Under the pieces are notes generated by a model, which searched no databases, was not told the origin of the DNA, and was given only the letters and a program-made list of their open reading frames with translations. From Candidatus Neptunochlamydia vexilliferae (GTDB taxonomy: Bacteria; Chlamydiota; Chlamydiia; Chlamydiales; Simkaniaceae), in contig NZ_JAAEJV010000009.1 of the NCBI RefSeq assembly GCF_015356785.1, positions 1-48,994 of the forward strand: a stretch of DNA of 48,994 nt. Direction: 5' to 3'. Each line of letters begins with the position of its first letter. Position 1 is the stretch's first letter. This document shows, piece by piece, positions 33,101 through 40,895 of this stretch. A program made the translations under genes and the position numbers.

Positions 33101-35525
33101 GAATATTGCTAAAGAGGGGCAAGCTGGAGCCAAAAAAGCTCTAGCTGGTCTTATTAGAATAGTAAGCATTTCTTCTCTCGATACGGACTTTTGGGATGTT
33201 CAAAGTGTAGCTGCTGACTCTCTTGGAGAAATTGCTAAGGGGAGGCAAGCTTTTGCTAAAGAGGCTTTAAACGCTCTTATTAAAGTGGCAAATAACCCTT
33301 CTATTAATCATTACATTCGAAGGAGTGCTGCTAACGCTCTTGCAAAGATTGATACCAAAGAGGCTTTAGATGCCCTTATTAAAATGATAAATAACTCCTC
33401 TCTTGATCGGGGTGTTCGAAATAGCGCTACCGATGCTATTGAAGTGGTCGCTAAAGAGTGGCAAACTCTTCCCAATGAGGTTCTAAATGCTCTTATTAAA
33501 GTGGCAAATAACCCCTCTTTTGATCGGAACGATCAAAGTAGCACTGTTAAAGCGAAGAAAGGTCTTCCCAGGAAGGTTTTAGATGCCCTGATTACTATCC
33601 TAAATAACTCTTCCCTCTATCGGGATGTTCGAAGTAGCGCTGCTAACGCTCTTGGAGACGCTGCTAAGGGAGGACAAGCCTTCGCTAAAAAAGACTTAGA
33701 CGCTCTTATTAATATGGCAAATAACCCTTCTGATTCGAGCATTCAAAAAAGCGCTACTAATGTCCTTGAAGAGGTTGCGAAAGAAGGACAAGCTTTTGCC
33801 AAAGAAGCTCTAGGAGCTCTTATTAATATGGTAAATAACTCCTCTCTTGATCGAAACATTCGAGGAAGCGCTGCTAACGCTCTTGGAATGGTTGCTAAAG
33901 AGGGGCAAACTGAAGCCAAAGAGGCTCTAGGAGCTCTTATTAATATGGTAAATAACTCCTCTCTTGATCGAAACATTCGAGGAAGCGCTGCTAACGCTCT
34001 TGGAATGGTTGCTAAAGAGGGGCAAACTGGAACCAAAGAGGCTTTAGATACTCTTATTAAAGTAGCAGCAATTCCCGCTACAAATAAATCTAATAGCCTG
34101 ATAAACAATGGTTTAAGCGAAAGCGGCTTGCAAAAAACTTTTCCACAAAACACTCAAGGCAAATTAGTTAAGAGTGTTCCGGGAATTGCTTTTAAAGTAG
34201 CAAATAGCCCTTCTATTGACCAAAGCATTCGAAGGAGTGCTGCTAAGGCTCTTGGGAATGCTGCTAAGGGAGGACAAGTCTTCGCAAAAAAAGCCTTAGA
34301 CGCTCTTATTAATATGGCAAATAGCCCTTCTGATTCAAGCATTCAAAAAAGTTCTACTAATGCCCTTGAAGAGGTTGCGAAAGAAGGACAAGCTTTTGCC
34401 AAAGAAGCTCTAGGAGCTCTTATTAATATGGTAAATAACTCCTCTCTTGATCGAAACATTCAAGAAAGCGCTGCTAACGCTCTTGGAATGGTTGCTAAAG
34501 AGGGGCAAACTGAAGCCAAAGAGGCTTTAGATACTCTTATTAATATAGCAAGTAGCTCTTCTCTTGATCGAAACATTCAAGGAAGCGCTATTAAAGCTCT
34601 TGAAGAGGTTGCTAAAAAGGGGCAGGCTGAAGCCAAAGAGGCTTTAGATACTCTTATTAATATAGCAAATAACTCTTCTCTTGATCGAAACATTCGAGGA
34701 AGCGCTGTTAAAGCTCTTGAAGAAGTTGCTAAAAAGGGGCAAGCTGAAACCAAAGAAGCCTTAGATACTCTTATTAAAGTAGCAAACAGTCCTTCTCTTG
34801 ATTGGGACGTGACACTTGATGCTAATAGCTCTTCTTCTGATGAATACATGCTACTTGATACTAATAGCTCCTCTTCTGATGAATACATGCTATTTGATAC
34901 TAATAACGTTCGAATGTGCGCTGCTGAAGCTCTTGCAAGGATTGCTAAAGAGGGAGCTCTTCCAAAAGAAACTTTAGACGCTCTTATTAATATGGCAAAT
35001 AACCCTTCTCTTGGTCGGAACATTCAAAGGAGTGCTGCTAACGCTCTTGAAGAAGCTGCTAGGGGAAGACAAGCCTTCTCCGAAGAAGCGTTAGAAGCTC
35101 TTATTAATATGACAAACAACCCTTCTCTTGATCGAAACGTTCGGAGTAGCGTTGCTGATGCTATTGAAGCAGTTGCTAGAAGGCCATCTTTTCTCAAAGA
35201 ACTTCTTGTAACAGTAGAGATGTGTTTTTGCTCTTATAAGGCAGACGAAAAGGACATCATTAATTCTCTTGGAGAGATTAAGTCGTCAATGCTTGCTAAA
35301 GAGGTTGCAGGCGCTGCTTCTTTTCTAGATATGTTAAAGCTTTGTTATTTGACCCAAAGAGGATTAACAATTTCTGAAGAACAAATTACTATTAGTGATA
35401 GACAAAATAAAGAATCTTTCGATATTAAGAAAAGTTATTTGAACTCAATCAATCCCCAACAGATATTGACTTCATCATATTCTTCAGCATTTTATAAAAT
35501 ATTGGGGGAATTTTCAGCACATTGA
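30156..35525 (+). CDS. Giant trypsin-like protease-NACHT protein with HEAT-like tandem repeats (paralogue B)
   Basis: The 1789-aa protein parallels paralogue A up to about residue 940: a Ser/Asp-rich N-terminus, a protease with H188, D253 and S332, and a NACHT domain with Walker A GSAGSGKTT starting at G493 and Walker B SLLILDGYDE. A 21-bp tandem duplication (30647-30688) doubles RGTGVLN just before the catalytic His. From about residue 970 the sequence switches to 39-residue HEAT/armadillo-like repeats (EALGALINMVNNSSLDRNIR ... SAANALGMVAKEGQ), many nearly identical in DNA, down to about residue 1690. The repeats are interrupted by a palindromic insert (34067-34190) and a Ser/Asp 13-residue repeat (34815-34907). 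AAGGAG precedes the ATG. It is probably co-transcribed with the OTU gene. Confidence 0.85.
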   Translation: MTLPISYQKTAKWDSDSSSDSSGFDDDSDHKFDNKADQSNASSYSAEEISKLWDSSSSGSSSDESQDSSKNTTNRWTSSSDSSDSDSSKSFLTQDTQDKANPPNSEDNEPFDNWSSSGSTDSSDSDEDQIAIQHTTAYSTDLTNFNQIIQEKMKGICLIIAPSPRGTGVLNRGTGVLIGSDLLITNHHVIPNERIAAKSQAVFFKYRKEKTVQFELTPELDLNPYERNNGFFVTSPRRGTIDNPQSVDKGHLDYTIVALKHTEALAKVYTHALSLFHSVKPSINDHISLIQHPDVLTTDRLVKGKLCFDVGSVTKVFDCEVRYNAKAAPGSSGGALINTQGDFIALHYQGKKAERLGVRTSMIRKDLSKKKKLGKVKSRTTVPLESILEAKLKECLKKSYKARQTLTVLNMQDDGDFEYHLPIEHAYTRLAMIKGKERDEQNQKLKNEKLSVAQDLRPITHEAIFNPKEEVLPNEIWKAKELKSKVKRIVAFGSAGSGKTTFCHHISYKWAQGKLWNEDFEFLFWMPLRNLEKYEHNDIYQILAKECGVDQEELIDLLKQKKVRKKSLLILDGYDELSVFKEGLFKQFKENFFNILLTSRPDRVMGFNQEAELEILGFNGEGIGKYINAYFKHCKKILSDQERTKRKENLKNELEKEPTLKSLASIPINLTLLCALFFDRKETFKLDHPATISSIYVEITDWLCKRFLVKYESNHRKKDVIDLSNPFDINEAKPIGLTLEALAWKATCEKDGSLYLSSRDIGKCLKKTTETLLKKMGIFRIQKREGHFIHLTFQEFFAAKHLARYYLEGCRQKAQNFVRKNKFNPRYRLMLSMTSGCLSLKENTNALKDFFEDLFAAPRDLARGYELVLFARCFEECNNPEKIIPQYKTLIQQATKYIRTAPLQEMNFQLLNRNIRLLHNPSIVTALLENLSENPKQKEATHLISRFAKEKMPIPNKIIATLSIAENFGWDHSQWNILSTLLNIAKEGQAGAKKALAGLIRIVSISSLDTDFWDVQSVAADSLGEIAKGRQAFAKEALNALIKVANNPSINHYIRRSAANALAKIDTKEALDALIKMINNSSLDRGVRNSATDAIEVVAKEWQTLPNEVLNALIKVANNPSFDRNDQSSTVKAKKGLPRKVLDALITILNNSSLYRDVRSSAANALGDAAKGGQAFAKKDLDALINMANNPSDSSIQKSATNVLEEVAKEGQAFAKEALGALINMVNNSSLDRNIRGSAANALGMVAKEGQTEAKEALGALINMVNNSSLDRNIRGSAANALGMVAKEGQTGTKEALDTLIKVAAIPATNKSNSLINNGLSESGLQKTFPQNTQGKLVKSVPGIAFKVANSPSIDQSIRRSAAKALGNAAKGGQVFAKKALDALINMANSPSDSSIQKSSTNALEEVAKEGQAFAKEALGALINMVNNSSLDRNIQESAANALGMVAKEGQTEAKEALDTLINIASSSSLDRNIQGSAIKALEEVAKKGQAEAKEALDTLINIANNSSLDRNIRGSAVKALEEVAKKGQAETKEALDTLIKVANSPSLDWDVTLDANSSSSDEYMLLDTNSSSSDEYMLFDTNNVRMCAAEALARIAKEGALPKETLDALINMANNPSLGRNIQRSAANALEEAARGRQAFSEEALEALINMTNNPSLDRNVRSSVADAIEAVARRPSFLKELLVTVEMCFCSYKADEKDIINSLGEIKSSMLAKEVAGAASFLDMLKLCYLTQRGLTISEEQITISDRQNKESFDIKKSYLNSINPQQILTSSYSSAFYKILGEFSAH
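34067..34190. repeat. In-frame palindromic insert within the HEAT array
   Basis: The insert begins AGCAATTCCCG and ends GGGAATTGCT, an inverted pair. The arms stay loosely complementary inward (CTAATAGCCTGA against CTAATTTGCCTTGA). It adds about 41 residues that do not fit the repeat (IPATNKSNSLINNGLSESGL and onward). TTAAAGTAGCA occurs just before it and TTTAAAGTAGCA just after it, which may be a target duplication or simply the two repeat copies. Confidence 0.55.
34815..34907 (+). repeat. 39-bp tandem repeat encoding a Ser/Asp-rich 13-residue motif
   Basis: Two full copies (34815-34853, 34854-34892) and a partial third encode LDANSSSSDEYML and LDTNSSSSDEYML. The Ser/Asp composition resembles the N-terminal region of the same protein and interrupts the HEAT-like array. 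Confidence 0.8.
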
Positions 35526-35721
35526 GAAAACATCCTCAAACTTGAGTTCCAGGACATCTAGCTCAGGTACCAATCGGAAGGATGGAAATTTGGTGAAGTC
35601 GCAGCTAACCATCAGTTTAAAAAATTGTCATATACAAAGTCATGTGACAAAGAAACCTTGCAAGCTAGAAATATTTTCAATATAGTCTGCTTCTTTATAC
35701 AAACTGAAAAAGAAGACGCAG

Positions 35722-36714
35722 ATGCACGTATTTATTCCAGGTGGCGCCGGCTACGTAGGATCTCTTTTGGTCCCCACCTTACTCAACGCCGGTTACGAAG
35801 TCACTGTTTATGATCTCTTTCTCTATGGAGAAGATGTTTTCAATGACATTAAAGATCATCCGAAACTCACCTTGGTGAAGGGCGATATCCGCGACCTCGA
35901 CCATATGGAAGAGGCTTTGAACGGATGTAAAGCCGCTTTACATCTAGCTTGCATTTCGAATGACCCCAGTTTTGAGCTCGACCCAACGCTAGGGAAATCG
36001 ATCAATCTTGATCCCTTCGAACCATTTGTTCAGATGGCTAAACGAAAAGGGGTAGAGCGCTTTATTTATGCTTCCTCTTCATCGGTCTATGGGGTCAAAG
36101 ATGTTCCCAATGTGACCGAAGATATGGAGCTCACTCCCCTGACCGACTACTCGAAGTTTAAAGCTGCTTGTGAGGAAATTCTCTTTAAGTACCAAGATGA
36201 GAACTTCACCTGCTGCGTCCTCAGACCGGCAACGGTGTGTGGGTATGCGCCGCGGCAAAGACTCGATGTGGTTGTCAATATCTTAACCAACCTCGCCTTC
36301 AACACGGGGAAAATTAAGGTCATGGGAGGAGAGCAGCTCCGCCCTAACATTGAAATCCGCGATATGGTCCGCGCTTACCTCCATGTCTTAGAGATGCCTG
36401 CCGAAAAAATCCAAGGGGAGATCTTTAATGTGGGTTACCATAACCATTCGGTCAGAGAGCTCGGCGAAATTGTTCAGAAAACAGTGGGAAAAACAAAGGC
36501 AGTAGATATCGAAACGGTTCCGACCGATGATAACCGCTCCTACCATGTTTCCTCTCAAAAAATCGCCGACAAACTTGGCTTTACACCGAACTATACCATT
36601 GAGGATGCGGTGACCGGTCTTGTCGAAGCTTTTAGTGAAGATAAGCTTCCCAACTCTTTAGAGGACAAACGTTACTTTAATATTAAAACGATGCAGGCGG
36701 TAAACTTAAAGTGA
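35722..36714 (+). CDS. NAD-dependent sugar-nucleotide epimerase/dehydratase (extended SDR)
   Basis: The 330-aa protein starts MHVFIPGGAGYVGSLLVPTL with the Rossmann GxxGxxG motif. YASSSSVYG and the catalytic YSKFK (YxxxK, about residue 143) place it in the extended short-chain dehydrogenases. NVGYHNHSVRELGEIV and the C-terminal YTIEDAVTGLVE are family features. Substrates are NDP-sugars; the exact epimerase, reductase or dehydratase reaction cannot be read. It is the first gene of the rightward polysaccharide cluster, 196 bp after paralogue B. That gap probably holds the cluster's promoter, and only a weak purine-rich ribosome site (AAGAAG) is seen. Confidence 0.85.
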   Translation: MHVFIPGGAGYVGSLLVPTLLNAGYEVTVYDLFLYGEDVFNDIKDHPKLTLVKGDIRDLDHMEEALNGCKAALHLACISNDPSFELDPTLGKSINLDPFEPFVQMAKRKGVERFIYASSSSVYGVKDVPNVTEDMELTPLTDYSKFKAACEEILFKYQDENFTCCVLRPATVCGYAPRQRLDVVVNILTNLAFNTGKIKVMGGEQLRPNIEIRDMVRAYLHVLEMPAEKIQGEIFNVGYHNHSVRELGEIVQKTVGKTKAVDIETVPTDDNRSYHVSSQKIADKLGFTPNYTIEDAVTGLVEAFSEDKLPNSLEDKRYFNIKTMQAVNLK

Positions 36715-36774
36715 AAGCTCTAGTACGTGACGAGCAAGATTTTTGCTCCTGTTTGCTCGACTATTTTGGAGCAA

Positions 36775-36835
36775 TTTGTCCTCCTAAAATTGAGAACATT
36801 GTCCATAAGACAAGGCGAAATTTTTGGAGGATAAA
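36775..36835. repeat. Palindromic repeat sharing a core with the element at 17635-17801
   Basis: The left arm TTTGTCCTCCTAAAATTGAG and the right arm TTTTTGGAGGATAAA pair imperfectly. The centre (from 36792, GAGAACATTGTCCATAAGAC) is nearly the same as 17706-17737. It ends three bases before the GTG at 36838, between two sugar-nucleotide genes. Confidence 0.7.
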
Positions 36836-36858
36836 GGGTGACCAAAAGAGGGGCAACC

Positions 36859-37845
36859 ATGAGTAAAAACATTGTGCGTCGCGTACTAATTACAGGTGGT
36901 GCTGGTTTTATTGGAAGTCATTTGAGCGAACTCCTCCTTGAGGAGGGGCATGAGGTGATTGCTCTTGATAATCTTGCCTCGGGACGGGTGACTAACCTTC
37001 CGAAGCATCCAAACCTCACTTTTGTCGAGGCAGATATCCGCGATGTCGATGCGGTCCGCCCCCATTTCGAAGGGGTCGACTGGGTTTTTCATCTGGCTGC
37101 CCTTGCCGATATCGTCCCTTCGATTGAAAACCCCCGCGAATATTTTGAGGTCAATGTCGACGGAACCTTTAATGTTTTAGAGTGTGCCAAAGGGGCGAAG
37201 CGACTCCTTTATGCGGCTTCCTCTTCATGTTATGGCATTCCCGACACCTACCCGACTCCAGAAACAACGCCGATTCGCCCTCAATATCCTTATGCTTTGA
37301 CTAAGTTTTTGGGAGAAGAGCTGGTGATGCATTGGGAGCAGGTCTATAAGATCCCTTCTCTTTCTCTCCGCCTCTTTAATGTTTATGGGCCACGTGCGCG
37401 TACGACGGGAACCTATGGAGCGGTTTTCGGAGTCTTCCTTACTCAAAAGCTCAACAACAAACCTCTGACCGTGGTGGGAGATGGGACCCAAACCCGCGAC
37501 TTTACCTTTGTCAAAGATGTCGCCCGCGCCTTTTTAATGGGAGCGGAGTCGTCGGCATCGGGAAAAATCCTCAACGTCGGCAGTGGAAACCACTATCCGG
37601 TTAACAGGATTGTCGAACTGTTGAACCACGACTCGGTCAATATTCCAAAGCGGCCAGGAGAACCTGATTGCACCTTCGCCGATGTGAGCAAAATCGAAAA
37701 AACTCTCGGGTTTACAGCAAAAACCTCCTTTGAGGAGGGGGTTGCCCAGCTTTTAGCAAGTATTGAAGATTTTCGGGATGCTCCTCTATGGGAACCCGAA
37801 AGTATTAAAGAAGCAACCAAGACTTGGTTTGAATATCTTTCATAA
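36859..37845 (+). CDS. UDP-glucose/UDP-GlcNAc 4-epimerase-like SDR
   Basis: The 328-aa protein begins MSKNIVRRVLITGGAGFIGS, where the ATG at 36859 is preceded by GAGGGG at a good distance. The GTG at 36838 abuts a repeat and is less likely. Conserved blocks include ALADIVPSIENPREYFEVNV, AASSSCYG, YPYALTKFLGE (YxxxK), LRLFNVYGPRART and GDGTQTRDFTFVKDVA. This set matches the WbpP/Gne/GalE group, which interconverts C4 epimers of UDP-hexoses. The stop is followed after 20 bases by the SIS-domain gene, so they are probably co-transcribed. Confidence 0.87.
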   Translation: MSKNIVRRVLITGGAGFIGSHLSELLLEEGHEVIALDNLASGRVTNLPKHPNLTFVEADIRDVDAVRPHFEGVDWVFHLAALADIVPSIENPREYFEVNVDGTFNVLECAKGAKRLLYAASSSCYGIPDTYPTPETTPIRPQYPYALTKFLGEELVMHWEQVYKIPSLSLRLFNVYGPRARTTGTYGAVFGVFLTQKLNNKPLTVVGDGTQTRDFTFVKDVARAFLMGAESSASGKILNVGSGNHYPVNRIVELLNHDSVNIPKRPGEPDCTFADVSKIEKTLGFTAKTSFEEGVAQLLASIEDFRDAPLWEPESIKEATKTWFEYLS

Positions 37846-37865
37846 TTGGCTCGTAAGGAAACGTT

Positions 37866-38441
37866 ATGTTTGAAAAAAGATTCTCAGAACTTTCGAATGT
37901 GATCCAAAACTGTGTCTACTCATCAGACACCCTCTTAAATCAAAACGAAGCGCTTGATCTCTTTCACAAAATGCTTCAGGAAACAAAAGGGACAGCTTTT
38001 GTCATTGGGAATGGAGGAAGCGCCGGGATTGCTTCCCACTTTGCCATCGACCTTCTCAATGCTCTCAAAGTGCCAGCCCAAACTCTCTATGACTCAAATG
38101 TGATGACCTGCATTTCAAATGACTATGGATATGAGGAAGTTTTTTCTCGTCCCTTAGACCTTCTTTTAAAAAAAGAAGACCTTTTGATTTGTATTAGCAG
38201 TTCGGGAAGCTCCCAAAATATTTTAAATGGAGCTGCAGTCGCAAAGGAAAAAGGGTCTCCTGTGATTACTCTGAGCGGTTTTGAGCCCGATAACCCTTTA
38301 AGAACATTGGGGAATCTCAACTTTTATCTGCCAGTTATGGACTATGGCCTTGTAGAGATGGGCCACTTTTTTCTCTTGCATACAATCATCGATTCATGGA
38401 AATTCAGTCAAACGAAAACGTCACTAGCCCATGCAAAGTAA
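37866..38441 (+). CDS. SIS-domain phosphosugar isomerase, GmhA-like (phosphoheptose isomerase)
   Basis: The 191-aa protein has a single SIS domain: FVIGNGGSAGIASHFAIDL, ISNDYGYEEVFSRPL, LLICISSSGSSQNIL and KEKGSPVITLSGF. GNGGSA and SSSGSS are the phosphosugar-binding loops of sedoheptulose-7-phosphate isomerase (GmhA), first enzyme of the ADP- and GDP-heptose routes. AAGGA precedes the ATG. The gene overlaps the next by 11 bp, and the next gene is an HldE-like kinase/nucleotidyltransferase, supporting a heptose-type precursor pathway. It may instead use a related ketose phosphate. Confidence 0.85.
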   Translation: MFEKRFSELSNVIQNCVYSSDTLLNQNEALDLFHKMLQETKGTAFVIGNGGSAGIASHFAIDLLNALKVPAQTLYDSNVMTCISNDYGYEEVFSRPLDLLLKKEDLLICISSSGSSQNILNGAAVAKEKGSPVITLSGFEPDNPLRTLGNLNFYLPVMDYGLVEMGHFFLLHTIIDSWKFSQTKTSLAHAK

Positions 38442-39957
38442 GATTAAAACCTTTGAAGAGCTCGAAGAAATTCTAGAGAGCGAAAAGAAAGAGGGAGAAA
38501 AGATTGTCCACTGTCATGGGGTCTTTGATCTTTTGCATCCTGGACATATCCGCCACTTTAAAGAAGCAAAGGAGCAGGGAACAAAGCTTGTCGTTTCCAT
38601 CACTCCTGACGCGCATGTCAATAAGGGACCGGGACGCCCCGCATTTAACGAAGAGCTCCGAACTGAAACTTTAGCCGCCCTTAACTGCGTCGACTATGTC
38701 GTTCTTAACGATAGCCCCGATGCGGTCAGCTGCATCAAAAAGATTAAGCCCAATGTCTACGTTAAAGGAAAGGAGTATGCTGACCATGGCGCTGACGTGA
38801 CGGGAAAAATCTCCGAAGAAACAGCAGCTGTTGAAGAGACCCAAGGAACGGTTTACTATACCGACGATATTGTCTTTAGCTCCTCTTCCCTTCTCAATCA
38901 GTATTATGAGAACATCTCTCCGGAGCTTCGCGCCCTTCTTGCTGAAATTAAGGAAGCCTACTCTGTCGAAGACTTGATTGGCAAAGTGGAAGCTCTAAAA
39001 GATCTCAAGGTTTTGATCGTTGGCGATGCGATTATCGATGAATACCAGTTTACTGAACCGATGGGGCAATCGGGAAAAGGGCTGCACATGGTGGCCCGCT
39101 GCCGCGAAAATGAGCGCTACCTTGGAGGCTCTCTCATTATCGCCAACCACATTGCCCAGTTTTCTGATCATGTCACCCTCCTAACTTCCATCGGCGCACA
39201 GTGTTCCCATCGCGAGTTGATCGATGAGTTGATCGACCCCAAGGTGAAGCAACAGTTTATCCATTTGCCCAACCATGCCACCCTCACTAAAAAGCGATAT
39301 GTGATGCAAGATGGAAACCGCCTTTCAAAGCTTTTCGAAACCTACTCCACCAATGACTCCCTCCTTTCCTCTAAGGAAACTGAGGAGGTAATCACCTACC
39401 TTAAAGAGCAAACCCAAGACTTCGACCTGATCTTGGTTTGCGACTTTGGCAATGGCTTTACAAACCCTCGGATTGTCGATGCGCTGTCCGACCTCCCCAA
39501 CTTTTTAGCGATCAACACCCAAACCAATAGTGGTAACCGAGGCTTTAATGTCGTCACTCACTACCGACGGGCTGATTTTATCTCTCTGAATGAACCTGAA
39601 CTTCGCCTGTCTGCCCATGATCGCTATAGTTCGATCGAGGGACTCGCTGCTGACATCTCTGAAATCCTCCAATGTAAAAACACCTGTATCACCCAAGGGG
39701 TGCGTGGAGTTTTCTGCTCTTCAGACAAAGAACCTGAAGTCCATATCCCCGCCCTTGTTACAAATACGATTGATCGGGTCGGTGCAGGAGATAGCTTTTT
39801 TGCCATCGCTGCGCTATGCGCTGCGAAAGGGTACCCCCTTTCCCTTGCTGGTTTCCTGGGTTCGATTGCTTCGGCCATCAATGTTCAAACCGTTGGAAAC
39901 AAAGAGCCGGTCAAAAAAGTTCCCTTTAACAAATTTCTAACGAGGCTACTGAAGTGA
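38431..39957 (+). CDS. Bifunctional nucleotidyltransferase-PfkB sugar kinase, HldE domains in reverse order
   Basis: The 508-aa protein starts with a cytidylyltransferase-type domain (residues ~22-165) with CHGVFDLLHPGHIRHF, where H36-P-G-H39 is the nucleotide-binding HxGH motif, and VYVKGKEYADH. From ~185 a PfkB carbohydrate-kinase domain follows (LIVGDAIIDEYQFTEP, LGGSLIIANHIA), with the catalytic GAGDSFFA near residue 450. E. coli HldE has the kinase first and the adenylyltransferase second; here the order is reversed. Together they would phosphorylate and nucleotide-activate a heptose-like sugar. It overlaps gmhA-like by 11 bp and the next gene by 4 bp (GTGA). Confidence 0.87.
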   Translation: MQSKIKTFEELEEILESEKKEGEKIVHCHGVFDLLHPGHIRHFKEAKEQGTKLVVSITPDAHVNKGPGRPAFNEELRTETLAALNCVDYVVLNDSPDAVSCIKKIKPNVYVKGKEYADHGADVTGKISEETAAVEETQGTVYYTDDIVFSSSSLLNQYYENISPELRALLAEIKEAYSVEDLIGKVEALKDLKVLIVGDAIIDEYQFTEPMGQSGKGLHMVARCRENERYLGGSLIIANHIAQFSDHVTLLTSIGAQCSHRELIDELIDPKVKQQFIHLPNHATLTKKRYVMQDGNRLSKLFETYSTNDSLLSSKETEEVITYLKEQTQDFDLILVCDFGNGFTNPRIVDALSDLPNFLAINTQTNSGNRGFNVVTHYRRADFISLNEPELRLSAHDRYSSIEGLAADISEILQCKNTCITQGVRGVFCSSDKEPEVHIPALVTNTIDRVGAGDSFFAIAALCAAKGYPLSLAGFLGSIASAINVQTVGNKEPVKKVPFNKFLTRLLK

Positions 39958-40895
39958 CCCCTGAAACTTATTTTTATGAAATGCTCCGGATCCGCCGCAT
40001 CGAAGAAGCGATTGCCAGTCGCTACTCGGAACAAAAAATGCGGTGTCCCACCCACCTCAGTATCGGGCAGGAGGCGATTGCCGTTGGGGTTTCCGCCGCC
40101 ATTAATAAAGAAGATCTGATGGTTAGCAACCACCGAGCCCATGCCCACTACCTTGCCAAAGGGGGCGATCTGAAAACGATGATTGCTGAAATTCACGGAA
40201 AAAAAACGGGTTGCTCGATGGGACGTGGAGGGTCGATGCACCTTGTCGATCGCTCTGTTGGGTTTGTAGGATCGACCCCTATTGTTGCTGGAAGCATTCC
40301 AATAGGAGTAGGGCTTGCTTTTGCCTCTTCTCTTAAACAGGACGATCTTCTCACCGTTACCTATATGGGAGAGGCAGCTACCGAAGAAGGGGTCTTTGCG
40401 GAAAGTCTCAACTTTGCCAGCCTGAAAAAACTTCCCGTCCTCTTTGTCTGTGAAAACAATCTCTATTCGGTCTACTCTCCTCTCTCCGTCCGCCAATCAA
40501 AAGAGCGCGACCTTGTCAAAATTGCCGAAGGACATGGCATCTTCTCCCAAAAAGGGAATGGAAATGATGTGGAAGAAACCCTCACCCTTGCTAAAGAAGC
40601 GGTCCACCACATCCGAAACGGCAATGGTCCTGCATTTCTCCTCCTTGACACCTACCGTTTCCGGGAACATTGCGGCCCGAACTTTGACACCGACCTCCCC
40701 TACCGAACAATCGAAGAGTTTAGTCACTGGCTTGAAAAGTGTCCGATAAAAACCTACCAAAAACAGTTTACTGAAGATACCATCCAAGAGATGGAAGAAA
40801 AAATTAAGAAGGAGGTCGATGAAGCCTTTAGCTTTGCTGAGGAAAGTCCCCTTCCCGAGTTTGATCTCGATTATGAACTGACCTACGCAGAGTGA
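39954..40895 (+). CDS. Thiamine-diphosphate E1 alpha-like subunit (2-oxoacid dehydrogenase family)
   Basis: The 313-aa protein matches the alpha subunit of E1 enzymes: MLRIRRIEEAIASRYSEQ, HLSIGQEAIAVGVSA, RAHAHYLAKGGD, GRGGSMHL and the thiamine-diphosphate block GEAATEEGVFAESLNFAS then FVCENNLYS. A GTG start at 39954 overlaps the kinase stop by 4 bp. No E2 or E3 gene is present, so a complete pyruvate dehydrogenase complex is not encoded here. Placed in a sugar-nucleotide cluster, it more likely transfers a two-carbon unit from a 2-oxoacid to a sugar or similar acceptor (inference). Confidence 0.88.
   Translation: MTPETYFYEMLRIRRIEEAIASRYSEQKMRCPTHLSIGQEAIAVGVSAAINKEDLMVSNHRAHAHYLAKGGDLKTMIAEIHGKKTGCSMGRGGSMHLVDRSVGFVGSTPIVAGSIPIGVGLAFASSLKQDDLLTVTYMGEAATEEGVFAESLNFASLKKLPVLFVCENNLYSVYSPLSVRQSKERDLVKIAEGHGIFSQKGNGNDVEETLTLAKEAVHHIRNGNGPAFLLLDTYRFREHCGPNFDTDLPYRTIEEFSHWLEKCPIKTYQKQFTEDTIQEMEEKIKKEVDEAFSFAEESPLPEFDLDYELTYAE

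Larger units (their letters stand above)
33090..35200 (+). repeat. HEAT-like coding repeats, 117-bp unit with a 600-bp higher-order duplication
   Basis: The unit is 117 bp (39 codons). Copies starting at 33807 and 33924 are almost identical for the full unit, and a third close copy starts at 34407. A larger block around 33640-33950 recurs exactly 600 bp later (34240-34550): for example CTGCTAAGGGAGGACAAG occurs at 33661 and 34261. The outer repeats are more diverged. This points to recent unequal recombination in an array that encodes a solenoid. Confidence 0.85.

Noticed and set aside
33743-34153. Antisense open frames across the HEAT array (also 34577-35023)
   Set aside because: Their length follows from the periodic coding repeat on the plus strand; no start signals or family features.
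33090-35200. CRISPR-like tandem repeats
   Set aside because: The repeats are continuous 117-bp coding units in frame with a HEAT-like solenoid, not short repeats with unique spacers.
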